From positions 1 to 64,000 of the forward strand of contig JAFUYO010000046.1 in the NCBI GenBank assembly GCA_017470505.1: a stretch of 64,000 nt of DNA, written 5' to 3'. The notes under the pieces are model-generated. The model did not search any database. It was not told the origin of the DNA and saw only the letters and a list, made by a program, of their open reading frames with translations. This document shows, piece after piece, positions 31,395-38,304 of the stretch. How positions within the stretch are numbered: position 1 is the first letter of the stretch; each line of letters starts with the position of its first letter. The translations under genes were made by a program, and so were the position numbers. The DNA comes from Butyrivibrio sp. Lineage in GTDB: Bacteria > Bacillota > Clostridia > Lachnospirales > Lachnospiraceae.

Positions 31395-32584
31395 AAAGAG
31401 TTTATTTGATCACAATACTGACCTGCCTTGTTGCGCTTGCTGCCTTTGTCATCACAGTCAGCATACTCAGTCCTGCAACCTTTAATGACAGCCTGACAGT
31501 CGGCTTTATATACGATAATGACGAGAGCACGGCATACACCTTCAACTTCTCGCTTGCAAGGGATGCAGTGGAAAAAGAGTACGGCGACAGGGTGAAGATA
31601 CTTACGAGCAGCAATGTCCTCGACGATGAGATGGAAGAGCCTGTGCGCGAGATGGCAAACGAGGGCTGCGATATCATCTTTTTCAACGGCTACAGCGATC
31701 TCGTGATAAAGCTCGCTGCAGAGTATCCAAACATACAGTTCTGCCAGACATCCTACATGGACATGAGCGGTGTGAGCGTTCCTTCCAACTATCACACCTT
31801 CAAGGGCGAGGCCTATCAGGGCAGGTACGTTAGCGGGATAGCAGCGGGGCTCAAGATGAATCAGATGATAAGTTCGGGCTATATGACGCCCGATCAGGCT
31901 TTGGTGGGATTTGTAGCTGCTTTCCCCACTTCTGAAGTCATATCGGGATACACGGCTTTTTTGCTCGGTGTAAAGAGCATAGTACCGACAGCCAGGATGC
32001 AGGTTGTCTATACAGGTACCTGGAGCAGCTATGCCCATGAAAAGAGCGCAGCAGCAAGGCTCATAGACAACGGGTGTGTGATAATATCCCAGCACACGGA
32101 CACCATCGGTCCTGCGATTGCCTGTGAGGAGGCCTCCGAGAAAAAAAGAGTGTACCATGTCGGCAACAGCAAGAGCATGGGAGAGGTTGCCCCCACGTCA
32201 GCGCTTGTGTCATCAAGAATATGCTGGGAGCCCTATGTTCTTTCTGCAGTTGAGGCAGTTATGAAGATGAGACCGATAGAGAGCGTTGTCAGCGGAAACA
32301 TTCACGGCAATGATGTCTCGGCAGGCTTTGACAGGGGATGGGTCGAGATGATAGATCTCAATTACAGGATCGCCGCCGCCGGAACGCAGGAGGCCATGGA
32401 CGAAGCCATCGAGCAGTTTAAGCAGGGCAGGGTGGATTTTGTCTTTAAGGGCGATTACGAGATGACAGATGCCGATGACCCTTCAAAGAAATCAAACTTA
32501 AAAGACGGCTATATAGAGAACGGGAATACATCATATCCCACGTTTAACTACATCCTCACTGATGAAATAACCATACTGGAATGA
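31391..32584 (+). CDS. BMP-family (PnrA-like) substrate-binding protein
   Basis: The 397-residue protein has an uncleaved-looking N-terminal signal anchor (LITILTCLVALAAFVITVSI) with no lipobox cysteine. The BMP fold follows: LTVGFIYDNDESTAYTFN, GCDIIFFNGYSDLVIKLAAE, GEAYQGRYVSGIAAGLK, VGFVAAFPTSEVISGYTAF and CVIISQHTDTIGPAIACEE. Members usually bind nucleosides or similar ligands for ABC importers. No permease or ATPase is nearby. Instead the gene overlaps the HD-GYP sensor by four bases. It is therefore probably a membrane-tethered sensing protein, not a transport component, but that is inference from context. Confidence 0.85.
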   Translation: MKRVYLITILTCLVALAAFVITVSILSPATFNDSLTVGFIYDNDESTAYTFNFSLARDAVEKEYGDRVKILTSSNVLDDEMEEPVREMANEGCDIIFFNGYSDLVIKLAAEYPNIQFCQTSYMDMSGVSVPSNYHTFKGEAYQGRYVSGIAAGLKMNQMISSGYMTPDQALVGFVAAFPTSEVISGYTAFLLGVKSIVPTARMQVVYTGTWSSYAHEKSAAARLIDNGCVIISQHTDTIGPAIACEEASEKKRVYHVGNSKSMGEVAPTSALVSSRICWEPYVLSAVEAVMKMRPIESVVSGNIHGNDVSAGFDRGWVEMIDLNYRIAAAGTQEAMDEAIEQFKQGRVDFVFKGDYEMTDADDPSKKSNLKDGYIENGNTSYPTFNYILTDEITILE

Positions 32585-32592
32585 ATATCCTC

Positions 32593-32625
32593 TTTATTTT
32601 AGCCCTTTTTATGTTATACTATAAT
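32593..32625 (+). promoter_or_regulatory. probable promoter of the decarboxylase operon
   Basis: TTTATT (32593-32598) is followed after 16 bases by TATACT (32615-32620), which overlaps a perfect TATAAT (32620-32625). The -35 match is weak. The carboxyltransferase start lies about 50 bases downstream. Confidence 0.4.
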
Positions 32626-32678
32626 GTGACTAAAGTTGCGGTCTTAAAGCATAAAAATATATTCACGGAGGTAAACAA

Positions 32679-34106
32679 ATGAGTAGTTCTTCACAAGCGA
32701 GTCAGAGAATTAATTCTTTGCTCGATGAAAACAGTTTCGTTGAAATCGGCGCTCATGTTACAGCGAGAAACACAGATTTCAATCTGAAACAGGAAGAGAC
32801 ACCATCAGACGGCGTTGTGACCGGCTACGGTGTTATCGACGGTAATCTGGTGTATGTATACAGCCAGGATGCGTCAGTACTTGGCGGTTCTGTCGGCGAG
32901 ATGCATGCCAAAAAGATTGTCCGCCTGTATGATCTTGCAATCAAGACAGGATCACCTGTGATCGGACTTATCGATTCAACAGGTCTTCGTCTGCAGGAAG
33001 GCACAGATGCGCTCAATGCATTCGGAGAGATTTATCTTAAGCAGGTGGAGGCATCGGGAGTTGTTCCTCAGATTACAGCTGTCTTTGGTTCCTGCGGTGG
33101 AGGACTTGCACTTATTCCTTCAATAACAGATTTCACATTTATGGAGGCTGACAAGGCAAGGCTCTTTGTCAATTCTCCCAACGTCCTTGAGGGCAACTAC
33201 AAGGAAAAGCTCGACACATCATCAGCCGGGTGGCAGGTGAGCGAGGTTGGAACTGTTGACTGCGCATGCGACGAGGCTTCAATCTATGAGCAGATAAGGC
33301 AGCTCGTTGCAATCCTTCCTTCCAACAACGAGGACTGTGACAGCTTCGAGGAGTGCACTGACGACCTCAACAGAGCTACAGCAAACCTTGACGGTTTCAC
33401 AGCTGACCCTGCACTTATCGCGGGTCAGATCTCAGATGGCGGCGTATTCTTTGAGACCAAGAGAGAGTATGCCAAAGAGATGGTCACAGGCTTTATCAGG
33501 TTAAACGGCGCTACAGTAGGTCTCGTAGGAAACCGCACAGCTTTATTTGATGAGAGCGGCAAGGAGAAGGAGAAGTTTGACGACAAGCTCACAGCAAACG
33601 GCTGTGACAAGGCAGCTTCGTTTATAAACTTCTGCGACGCTTTTGACATTCCTGTTCTGACACTTAATAATGCCACAGGCTTTGGCGCAAGCAAGTGCGA
33701 TGAGAGAAGAGTTCCCAAGGCAGCAGGAAGACTTGTTTATGCCCTTGCAAATGCAACTGTTCCCAAGGTTAACCTCATCACAGGCAAGGCCTTTGGTTCA
33801 GCATATGTCATCATGAACTCCAAGGCTCTCGGGGCAGACATCACACTGAGCTGGCCTGATTCACAGATAGGCTCCATGGATGCGAACATCGCAGCCAGGA
33901 TCCTCTGCGACAAAGATGCAGCTGCAGTTTCTGAAACCGCCAGGAAATATGCCGAGCTTCAGAACAACGTAAAGAGTGCTGCTGCAAGAGGCTATGTGGA
34001 TGAGATAGTTGAGCCTGAGGATACCAGGAAGTACGTTATCGGAGCATTTGAAATGCTCTTCACCAAGAGGGATGAGCGTCCTGCCAAGAAGCACGGCACT
34101 GTTTAA
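32679..34106 (+). CDS. biotin-dependent carboxyltransferase (MmdA/12S-like)
   Basis: The 475-residue protein has the acyl-CoA carboxyltransferase fold of decarboxylase alpha / transcarboxylase 12S subunits. The N-terminal half has the GVVTGYGVIDGNLVYVYSQD strand, LIDSTGLRLQEGTDALNAFG and the CoA-site loop FGSCGGGLALIPSITDF. The C-terminal half has the biotin-site region LNNATGFGASKCDERR and GKAFGSAYVIMNSKALGADI. It moves CO2 between carboxybiotin and an acyl-CoA (methylmalonyl-, glutaconyl- or malonyl-type); the acyl specificity cannot be read from sequence by eye. It is the first gene of a run with OadG-like, BCCP, OadB-like and PycB-like subunits. GGAGG lies 8 bases upstream. Confidence 0.88.
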   Translation: MSSSSQASQRINSLLDENSFVEIGAHVTARNTDFNLKQEETPSDGVVTGYGVIDGNLVYVYSQDASVLGGSVGEMHAKKIVRLYDLAIKTGSPVIGLIDSTGLRLQEGTDALNAFGEIYLKQVEASGVVPQITAVFGSCGGGLALIPSITDFTFMEADKARLFVNSPNVLEGNYKEKLDTSSAGWQVSEVGTVDCACDEASIYEQIRQLVAILPSNNEDCDSFEECTDDLNRATANLDGFTADPALIAGQISDGGVFFETKREYAKEMVTGFIRLNGATVGLVGNRTALFDESGKEKEKFDDKLTANGCDKAASFINFCDAFDIPVLTLNNATGFGASKCDERRVPKAAGRLVYALANATVPKVNLITGKAFGSAYVIMNSKALGADITLSWPDSQIGSMDANIAARILCDKDAAAVSETARKYAELQNNVKSAAARGYVDEIVEPEDTRKYVIGAFEMLFTKRDERPAKKHGTV

Positions 34107-34123
34107 TGAAGGGAGCACTCAAA

Positions 34124-34990
34124 ATGAAACATAAAATTTTTGTTTTGGGCGTGATCATGAGCTGCCTTCTCGGTCTGACAGCCTGCGGCAGTGAGATCAA
34201 TTACGGCTCTATCGAAGGAAGCAGATATCACCCCGAACTTTTTACTCAGAAGACCATCAATGACTACGCCAAGTATCTTGAGGACGAAGTCTTTGAAAAA
34301 TGGTACTTAAGCGGGATCACACCTGAGAACTTTGAGGACAGGGCATATTTCAATCTTGCCATGAACTTCAATCAGCAGACAGGCGATCTTTCGTTCAATG
34401 ATAATTACTACAATGTCAACAGGTCAGGATACGAGAGCTGGTACAAGTCTATCGAGGATATCGGTTACAATTCACTTGATACTCTCCAGACAGATGTTGG
34501 CGTTACGGATGTGAAGTATTTCATCAACTCAGACGGCGAACTGGTTATCGACGCGACAGTCCAGGGAACCGCGCATTCGGCTCTCATGGAGATCTATCTC
34601 GGCAATGACTTTAACCCCACCGACATAGGTGTTACGGTCAACAAGTCAACAGCGGAGAAGCTTGAGAATGCCGGACTTAACACACTGCTTGGAATGGGAA
34701 TGGCTTTTGCCATCCTGATCCTGATTTCACTCATCATTTCTCTTTTCCCGATGCTATTTGCAAACGGCGGCAGGAAAAAGAAGGAGAGCGATCAGGAGCT
34801 TGCTCAGAAGGCAATTGATAACACGGTTACCCGGATTGCAGACAAAGAAGAAGAGGAGCTTGTGGAAGATGCTGAGCTTGTTGCAGTCATAGCGGCAGCA
34901 ATAGCAGCCTATGAGGGCAGCGCGCATGCAGAGGGCTTCCAGGTAAGGTCCATCAGAAAAGTAAACAGAAACTGGAAAAACAACAGATGA
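34124..34990 (+). CDS. OadG-like subunit with an N-terminal lipoprotein domain
   Basis: Start 34124 follows AAGGGAG, and an in-frame ATG at 34106 overlaps the previous stop. The 288-residue product is a lipoprotein (lipobox LTAC, Cys about 21). Its extracytoplasmic domain of about 160 residues includes YAKYLEDEVFEKWY and DGELVIDATVQGTAHSALME. One membrane helix (about 190-212, GMGMAFAILILISLIISLFP) follows. The cytoplasmic tail carries the OadG-like pattern (ELVAVIAAAIAAYEG). OadG/gamma subunits anchor Na+-pump decarboxylases and are usually only 80-130 residues. The added outside domain is unusual. Its position between carboxyltransferase and biotin carrier supports the assignment. Confidence 0.75.
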   Translation: MKHKIFVLGVIMSCLLGLTACGSEINYGSIEGSRYHPELFTQKTINDYAKYLEDEVFEKWYLSGITPENFEDRAYFNLAMNFNQQTGDLSFNDNYYNVNRSGYESWYKSIEDIGYNSLDTLQTDVGVTDVKYFINSDGELVIDATVQGTAHSALMEIYLGNDFNPTDIGVTVNKSTAEKLENAGLNTLLGMGMAFAILILISLIISLFPMLFANGGRKKKESDQELAQKAIDNTVTRIADKEEEELVEDAELVAVIAAAIAAYEGSAHAEGFQVRSIRKVNRNWKNNR

Positions 34991-35012
34991 TTGTTCGTTG
35001 AAAGGAGATACA

Positions 35013-35375
35013 ATGAAGAACTATACAATAACCGTTAACGGAAACGTATATGATGTAACAGTAGAAGAGGGCGCAGGAACAGGAGCAGCACCTGTAAAGG
35101 CAGCAGCACCAAAGGCGCCCGCAGCACCGGCTCCCGCCAGGAAAGCTTCTGCAGGCGCAGGCTCTGTAAAGATTGAGGCAGGTGCAGCAGGCAAGGTCCT
35201 CAGAGTTGAGGCAAACGTAGGACAGGCAGTAAAGAAGGGCGATGCAGTCATCACTCTTGAGTCCATGAAGATGGAGATTCCTATGGTAGCTCCTCAGGAC
35301 GGAACAGTTGCATCAATCGATGTTGCTGCAGGTGATTCCGTAGAAGCAGGAAGAGTTTTAGCTACACTTAACTGA
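35013..35375 (+). CDS. biotin carboxyl carrier protein (transcarboxylase 1.3S-like)
   Basis: The start at 35013 follows AAAGGAG and is better than the in-frame ATG at 34998. The 120-residue protein has a short N-terminal strand (YTITVNGNVYDVTVEEGAG), an Ala/Pro linker (about 30-55) and a biotinyl domain. The biotinylated lysine lies in ESMKMEI (about residue 88). It carries carboxybiotin between the two carboxyltransferases and the membrane subunit encoded beside it. Length and layout match decarboxylase gamma / 1.3S carriers. Confidence 0.92.
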   Translation: MKNYTITVNGNVYDVTVEEGAGTGAAPVKAAAPKAPAAPAPARKASAGAGSVKIEAGAAGKVLRVEANVGQAVKKGDAVITLESMKMEIPMVAPQDGTVASIDVAAGDSVEAGRVLATLN

Positions 35376-35415
35376 TGCCACAAACTAAAGTTGATTAAAC
35401 AGAAAGAGGATTAAA

Positions 35416-36558
35416 ATGGATTACATAGTTAATACATTATCTAATCTCTGGCATCAGACAGCATTCACTACAATGTCTCCCGGCAACTACATCATGGTTG
35501 TGGTGGCACTTGTGTTCATGTATCTGGCTATTGCCAAGGGATTTGAGCCACTTCTACTAGTACCGATCTCATTCGGTATGCTACTTGTAAATATTTATCC
35601 GGACATCATGGCTGAGCCTGTTGGCGGCGCAGCAGGAGGACTTCTCCATTACTTCTATATCCTCGATGAGTGGGCGATACTTCCGTCACTTATCTTCATG
35701 GGTGTAGGCGCGATGACAGACTTCGGTCCCCTGATTGCCAATCCTATCAGCTTTTTGATGGGTGCGGGCGCACAGTTCGGTATTTTCTCCGCTTACTTCA
35801 TGGCCATTGCCTTCGGTTTCAACGACCAGCAGGCCGCAGCAGTATCGATCATCGGTGGTGCCGATGGCCCTATATCTATCTTCCTTGCAAGTAAGCTGCA
35901 CCAGACATCAATCCTCGGACCTATCGCCGTTGCCGCGTACTCGTACATGGCGCTGGTTCCCATGATCCAGCCGCCTATCATGAAGGCTCTCACCACTCAG
36001 AAGGAGAGGACCATCAGGATGCAGCAGCTCCGTGAAGTGTCCAAGCTGGAAAAGATTCTTTTCCCTATTATAGTAACTATCGTTGTCAGCATGATCCTTC
36101 CCACAACAGCGCCCCTTATCGGTATGCTGATGCTGGGTAACCTCTTCAGGGAGTCAGGCGTTGTACGTCAGCTCCAGGAGACAGCTTCCAACGCTCTTAT
36201 GTACATCGTAGTTATCCTTCTCGGAACATCAGTTGGCGCTACCACAAGTGCTGAGGCATTCCTGAACACGACAACACTTATCATCGTTCTGCTGGGACTT
36301 ATTGCTTTTGCATTTGGTACCGCCGCAGGGTGTCTGCTCGGTAAGCTCCTGTGCTTTGTCACCGGAGGCAAGATCAATCCTCTGATAGGATCCGCCGGAG
36401 TTTCAGCTGTTCCTATGGCAGCCCGTGTATCACAGAAGGTCGGCTCTGAATACGACCCATCCAACTTCCTTCTGATGCACGCTATGGGACCTAACGTCGC
36501 CGGAGTTATCGGTACAGCCGTCGTCGCCGGAACATTCATGGCGGTTTTTGGTGTATAA
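35416..36558 (+). CDS. oadB: Na+-translocating decarboxylase beta subunit
   Basis: The 380-residue polytopic protein is a typical OadB/MmdB/GcdB subunit. It has LPSLIFMGVGAMTDFGPLIA, the conserved ion-site segment containing NDQQAAAVSIIGGADGPISI, SYMALVPMIQPPIMKAL, PLIGMLMLGNLFRESGVVRQ and the C-terminal GVSAVPMAARV and MGPNVAGVIGTAVVAG. It decarboxylates carboxybiotin and exports Na+. With the neighbouring carrier, OadG-like and carboxyltransferase subunits it forms a membrane energy-conserving complex. The specific symbol is by family; methylmalonyl- and glutaconyl-type subunits look the same at this level. Confidence 0.92.
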   Translation: MDYIVNTLSNLWHQTAFTTMSPGNYIMVVVALVFMYLAIAKGFEPLLLVPISFGMLLVNIYPDIMAEPVGGAAGGLLHYFYILDEWAILPSLIFMGVGAMTDFGPLIANPISFLMGAGAQFGIFSAYFMAIAFGFNDQQAAAVSIIGGADGPISIFLASKLHQTSILGPIAVAAYSYMALVPMIQPPIMKALTTQKERTIRMQQLREVSKLEKILFPIIVTIVVSMILPTTAPLIGMLMLGNLFRESGVVRQLQETASNALMYIVVILLGTSVGATTSAEAFLNTTTLIIVLLGLIAFAFGTAAGCLLGKLLCFVTGGKINPLIGSAGVSAVPMAARVSQKVGSEYDPSNFLLMHAMGPNVAGVIGTAVVAGTFMAVFGV

Positions 36559-36569
36559 ATGGATTCGAA

Positions 36570-36698
36570 GTCACAAGGACTTGCGCTTGCGCAAAAGGAC
36601 TTGTGACCTTGAAGATATAACAGCCATGAGGAAGTAGCACGGTGATGCGGATTCCGAATGGCTGTGAGGATTGCGAGAACGAAGCGGAGCAATCCTCA
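36570..36698 (+). other. three successive hairpins between oadB and pycB-like gene
   Basis: The 184-base gap has three stems. GTCACAAG (36570-36577) pairs with CTTGTGAC (36600-36607). CAGCCAT (36621-36627) pairs with ATGGCTG (36658-36664). TGAGGATTGC (36665-36674) pairs with GCAATCCTCA (36689-36698). None is followed by a T-tract good enough for full termination. They may set different mRNA stability or expression of the downstream subunit. Confidence 0.6.
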
Positions 36699-36742
36699 TA
36701 CACCAGGACATTTTAAAATAACACAAGAAAGGACAAAAAGAA

Positions 36743-38155
36743 ATGGCAGAAATACAGAAAAAACCAATTCGAATAAATGAGACTGTTCTGCGTGACGCGC
36801 ACCAGTCCCTGATTGCCACAAGAATGCCTACTGAGAAGATGCTCCCTATCATCGAGACGATGGATAAGGTCGGCTACAACGCAGTAGAGTGCTGGGGTGG
36901 TGCAACCTTTGATGCTTCAATGAGATTCTTAAAGGAAGACCCCTGGGAGAGACTTCGTAAGCTCCGCGCAGGCTTCAAGAACACCAAGCTCCAGATGCTC
37001 CTTCGCGGTCAGAACATCCTTGGATACAAGCACTATCCCGATGACGTTGTTGAGTACTTCGTACAGAAGTCAATCGCCAACGGTATCGATATCATCAGAA
37101 TTTTCGACTGTCTGAACGACCTTCGTAACCTCGAGACATCCGTAAAGGCTTGTAAGAAAGAGGGCGGTCACGCTCAGATAGCTCTTGCCTACACGCTTGG
37201 CGATGCCTACACACTTGAGTATTGGTCAAACATCGCAAAAGATATCGAGAACATGGGTGCAGATTCCATCTGTATCAAGGATATGGCCGGACTTCTCCTT
37301 CCCTACGAGGCAGAGAAGCTCGTAAAGGCACTCAAGAGCTCAACAAAGCTTCCTATCGACCTTCATACTCACTACACATCAGGTGTAGCCAGCATGACTT
37401 ACCTTAAGGCAGCTGAGGCAGGTGTTGATATCATCGACTGCGCTATTTCTCCTTTCGCACTCGGAACATCACAGCCTGCTACAGAGGTTATGGTCGAGGC
37501 CTTCAAGGGTCAGCCTTTCGATTCAGGTCTCGACCAGAAGGTTCTTGCAGAGATTGCAGATTACTTCAGACCTTACAGGGAGGAGTGCCTAAGTAGCGGT
37601 CTCATGGATGCCAAGGTTCTCGGTGTTAACATCAAGACTCTTATGTATCAGGTTCCAGGCGGAATGCTCTCCAACATGGTCAGCCAGCTCAAGGAGCAGA
37701 ACGCAAGCGACAAGTACAACACAGTGCTCGAGGAGATCCCTCAGGTTCGTAAGGACTTTGGTGAGCCTCCGCTTGTTACTCCTTCTTCACAGATCGTCGG
37801 AACTCAGGCTGTTATGAACGTCCTGATGGGTGAGAGATACAAGGTCGCTACCGACCAGACCAAGGACCTTCTCGCAGGAGAGTACGGAAGGACCATCAAG
37901 CCCTTCAACCCCGAAGTTCAGAAGAAGATCATCGGAGACAGAGAAGTCATCACCTGCAGACCTGCAGACAAGCTTGATCCGGGGCTCGACAAGTTCGAGA
38001 AGGAAGTTGCCCAGTGGAAGCAGCAGGATGAGGATGTGCTCTCATACGCACTCTTCCCTCAGGTTGCCACAGACTTCTTCAAGTATCGTCTTGCTCAGCA
38101 GGAAAAGGTTGACGTATCCGCAGCAGATACCAAAAACGGCGCATATCCTGTGTGA
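36743..38155 (+). CDS. pyruvate/oxaloacetate carboxyltransferase subunit (OadA/PycB/5S-like)
   Basis: The 470-residue protein contains the HMGL-like TIM barrel and post-barrel region of OadA alpha / transcarboxylase 5S. Visible are NETVLRDAHQSLIATRM, the metal site and catalytic region (CIKDMAGLLLPYEA, LHTHYTSGVASMTYLKAAEA) and SPFALGTSQPATEVM. The biotinyl domain found at the C-terminus of many OadA proteins is missing; the separate carrier at 35013 supplies it. The reaction is carboxybiotin + pyruvate to oxaloacetate, or the reverse. An AAGGAC-type site precedes the start. A strong terminator follows 64 bases after the stop. Confidence 0.93.
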   Translation: MAEIQKKPIRINETVLRDAHQSLIATRMPTEKMLPIIETMDKVGYNAVECWGGATFDASMRFLKEDPWERLRKLRAGFKNTKLQMLLRGQNILGYKHYPDDVVEYFVQKSIANGIDIIRIFDCLNDLRNLETSVKACKKEGGHAQIALAYTLGDAYTLEYWSNIAKDIENMGADSICIKDMAGLLLPYEAEKLVKALKSSTKLPIDLHTHYTSGVASMTYLKAAEAGVDIIDCAISPFALGTSQPATEVMVEAFKGQPFDSGLDQKVLAEIADYFRPYREECLSSGLMDAKVLGVNIKTLMYQVPGGMLSNMVSQLKEQNASDKYNTVLEEIPQVRKDFGEPPLVTPSSQIVGTQAVMNVLMGERYKVATDQTKDLLAGEYGRTIKPFNPEVQKKIIGDREVITCRPADKLDPGLDKFEKEVAQWKQQDEDVLSYALFPQVATDFFKYRLAQQEKVDVSAADTKNGAYPV

Positions 38156-38218
38156 TATAGGGACTCAAAGACTCAATGTCACGCACATGTGCGCATGACA
38201 AACATTGATTATAAAAAG

Positions 38219-38252
38219 GAATCACAAGTAACAGCACTTGTGATTCTTTTTT
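38219..38252 (+). terminator. intrinsic terminator of the decarboxylase operon
   Basis: GAATCACAAGT (38219-38229) pairs perfectly with ACTTGTGATTC (38236-38246) around AACAGC, and six T residues follow. Upstream, CAATGT (38174-38179) and ACATTG (38202-38207) could form another stem in the same gap. Confidence 0.92.
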
Positions 38253-38304
38253 AGTTCTTTGTTTTTTCACAGAAAATTTATCATTGATATGTTAAAATAT
38301 TTAT

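Noticed and set aside
31388..32158. Minus-strand frame of 256 codons opposite the BMP protein gene
   Set aside because: Codon composition is Cys/His-rich and no family features are seen; the plus-strand BMP protein is well supported.
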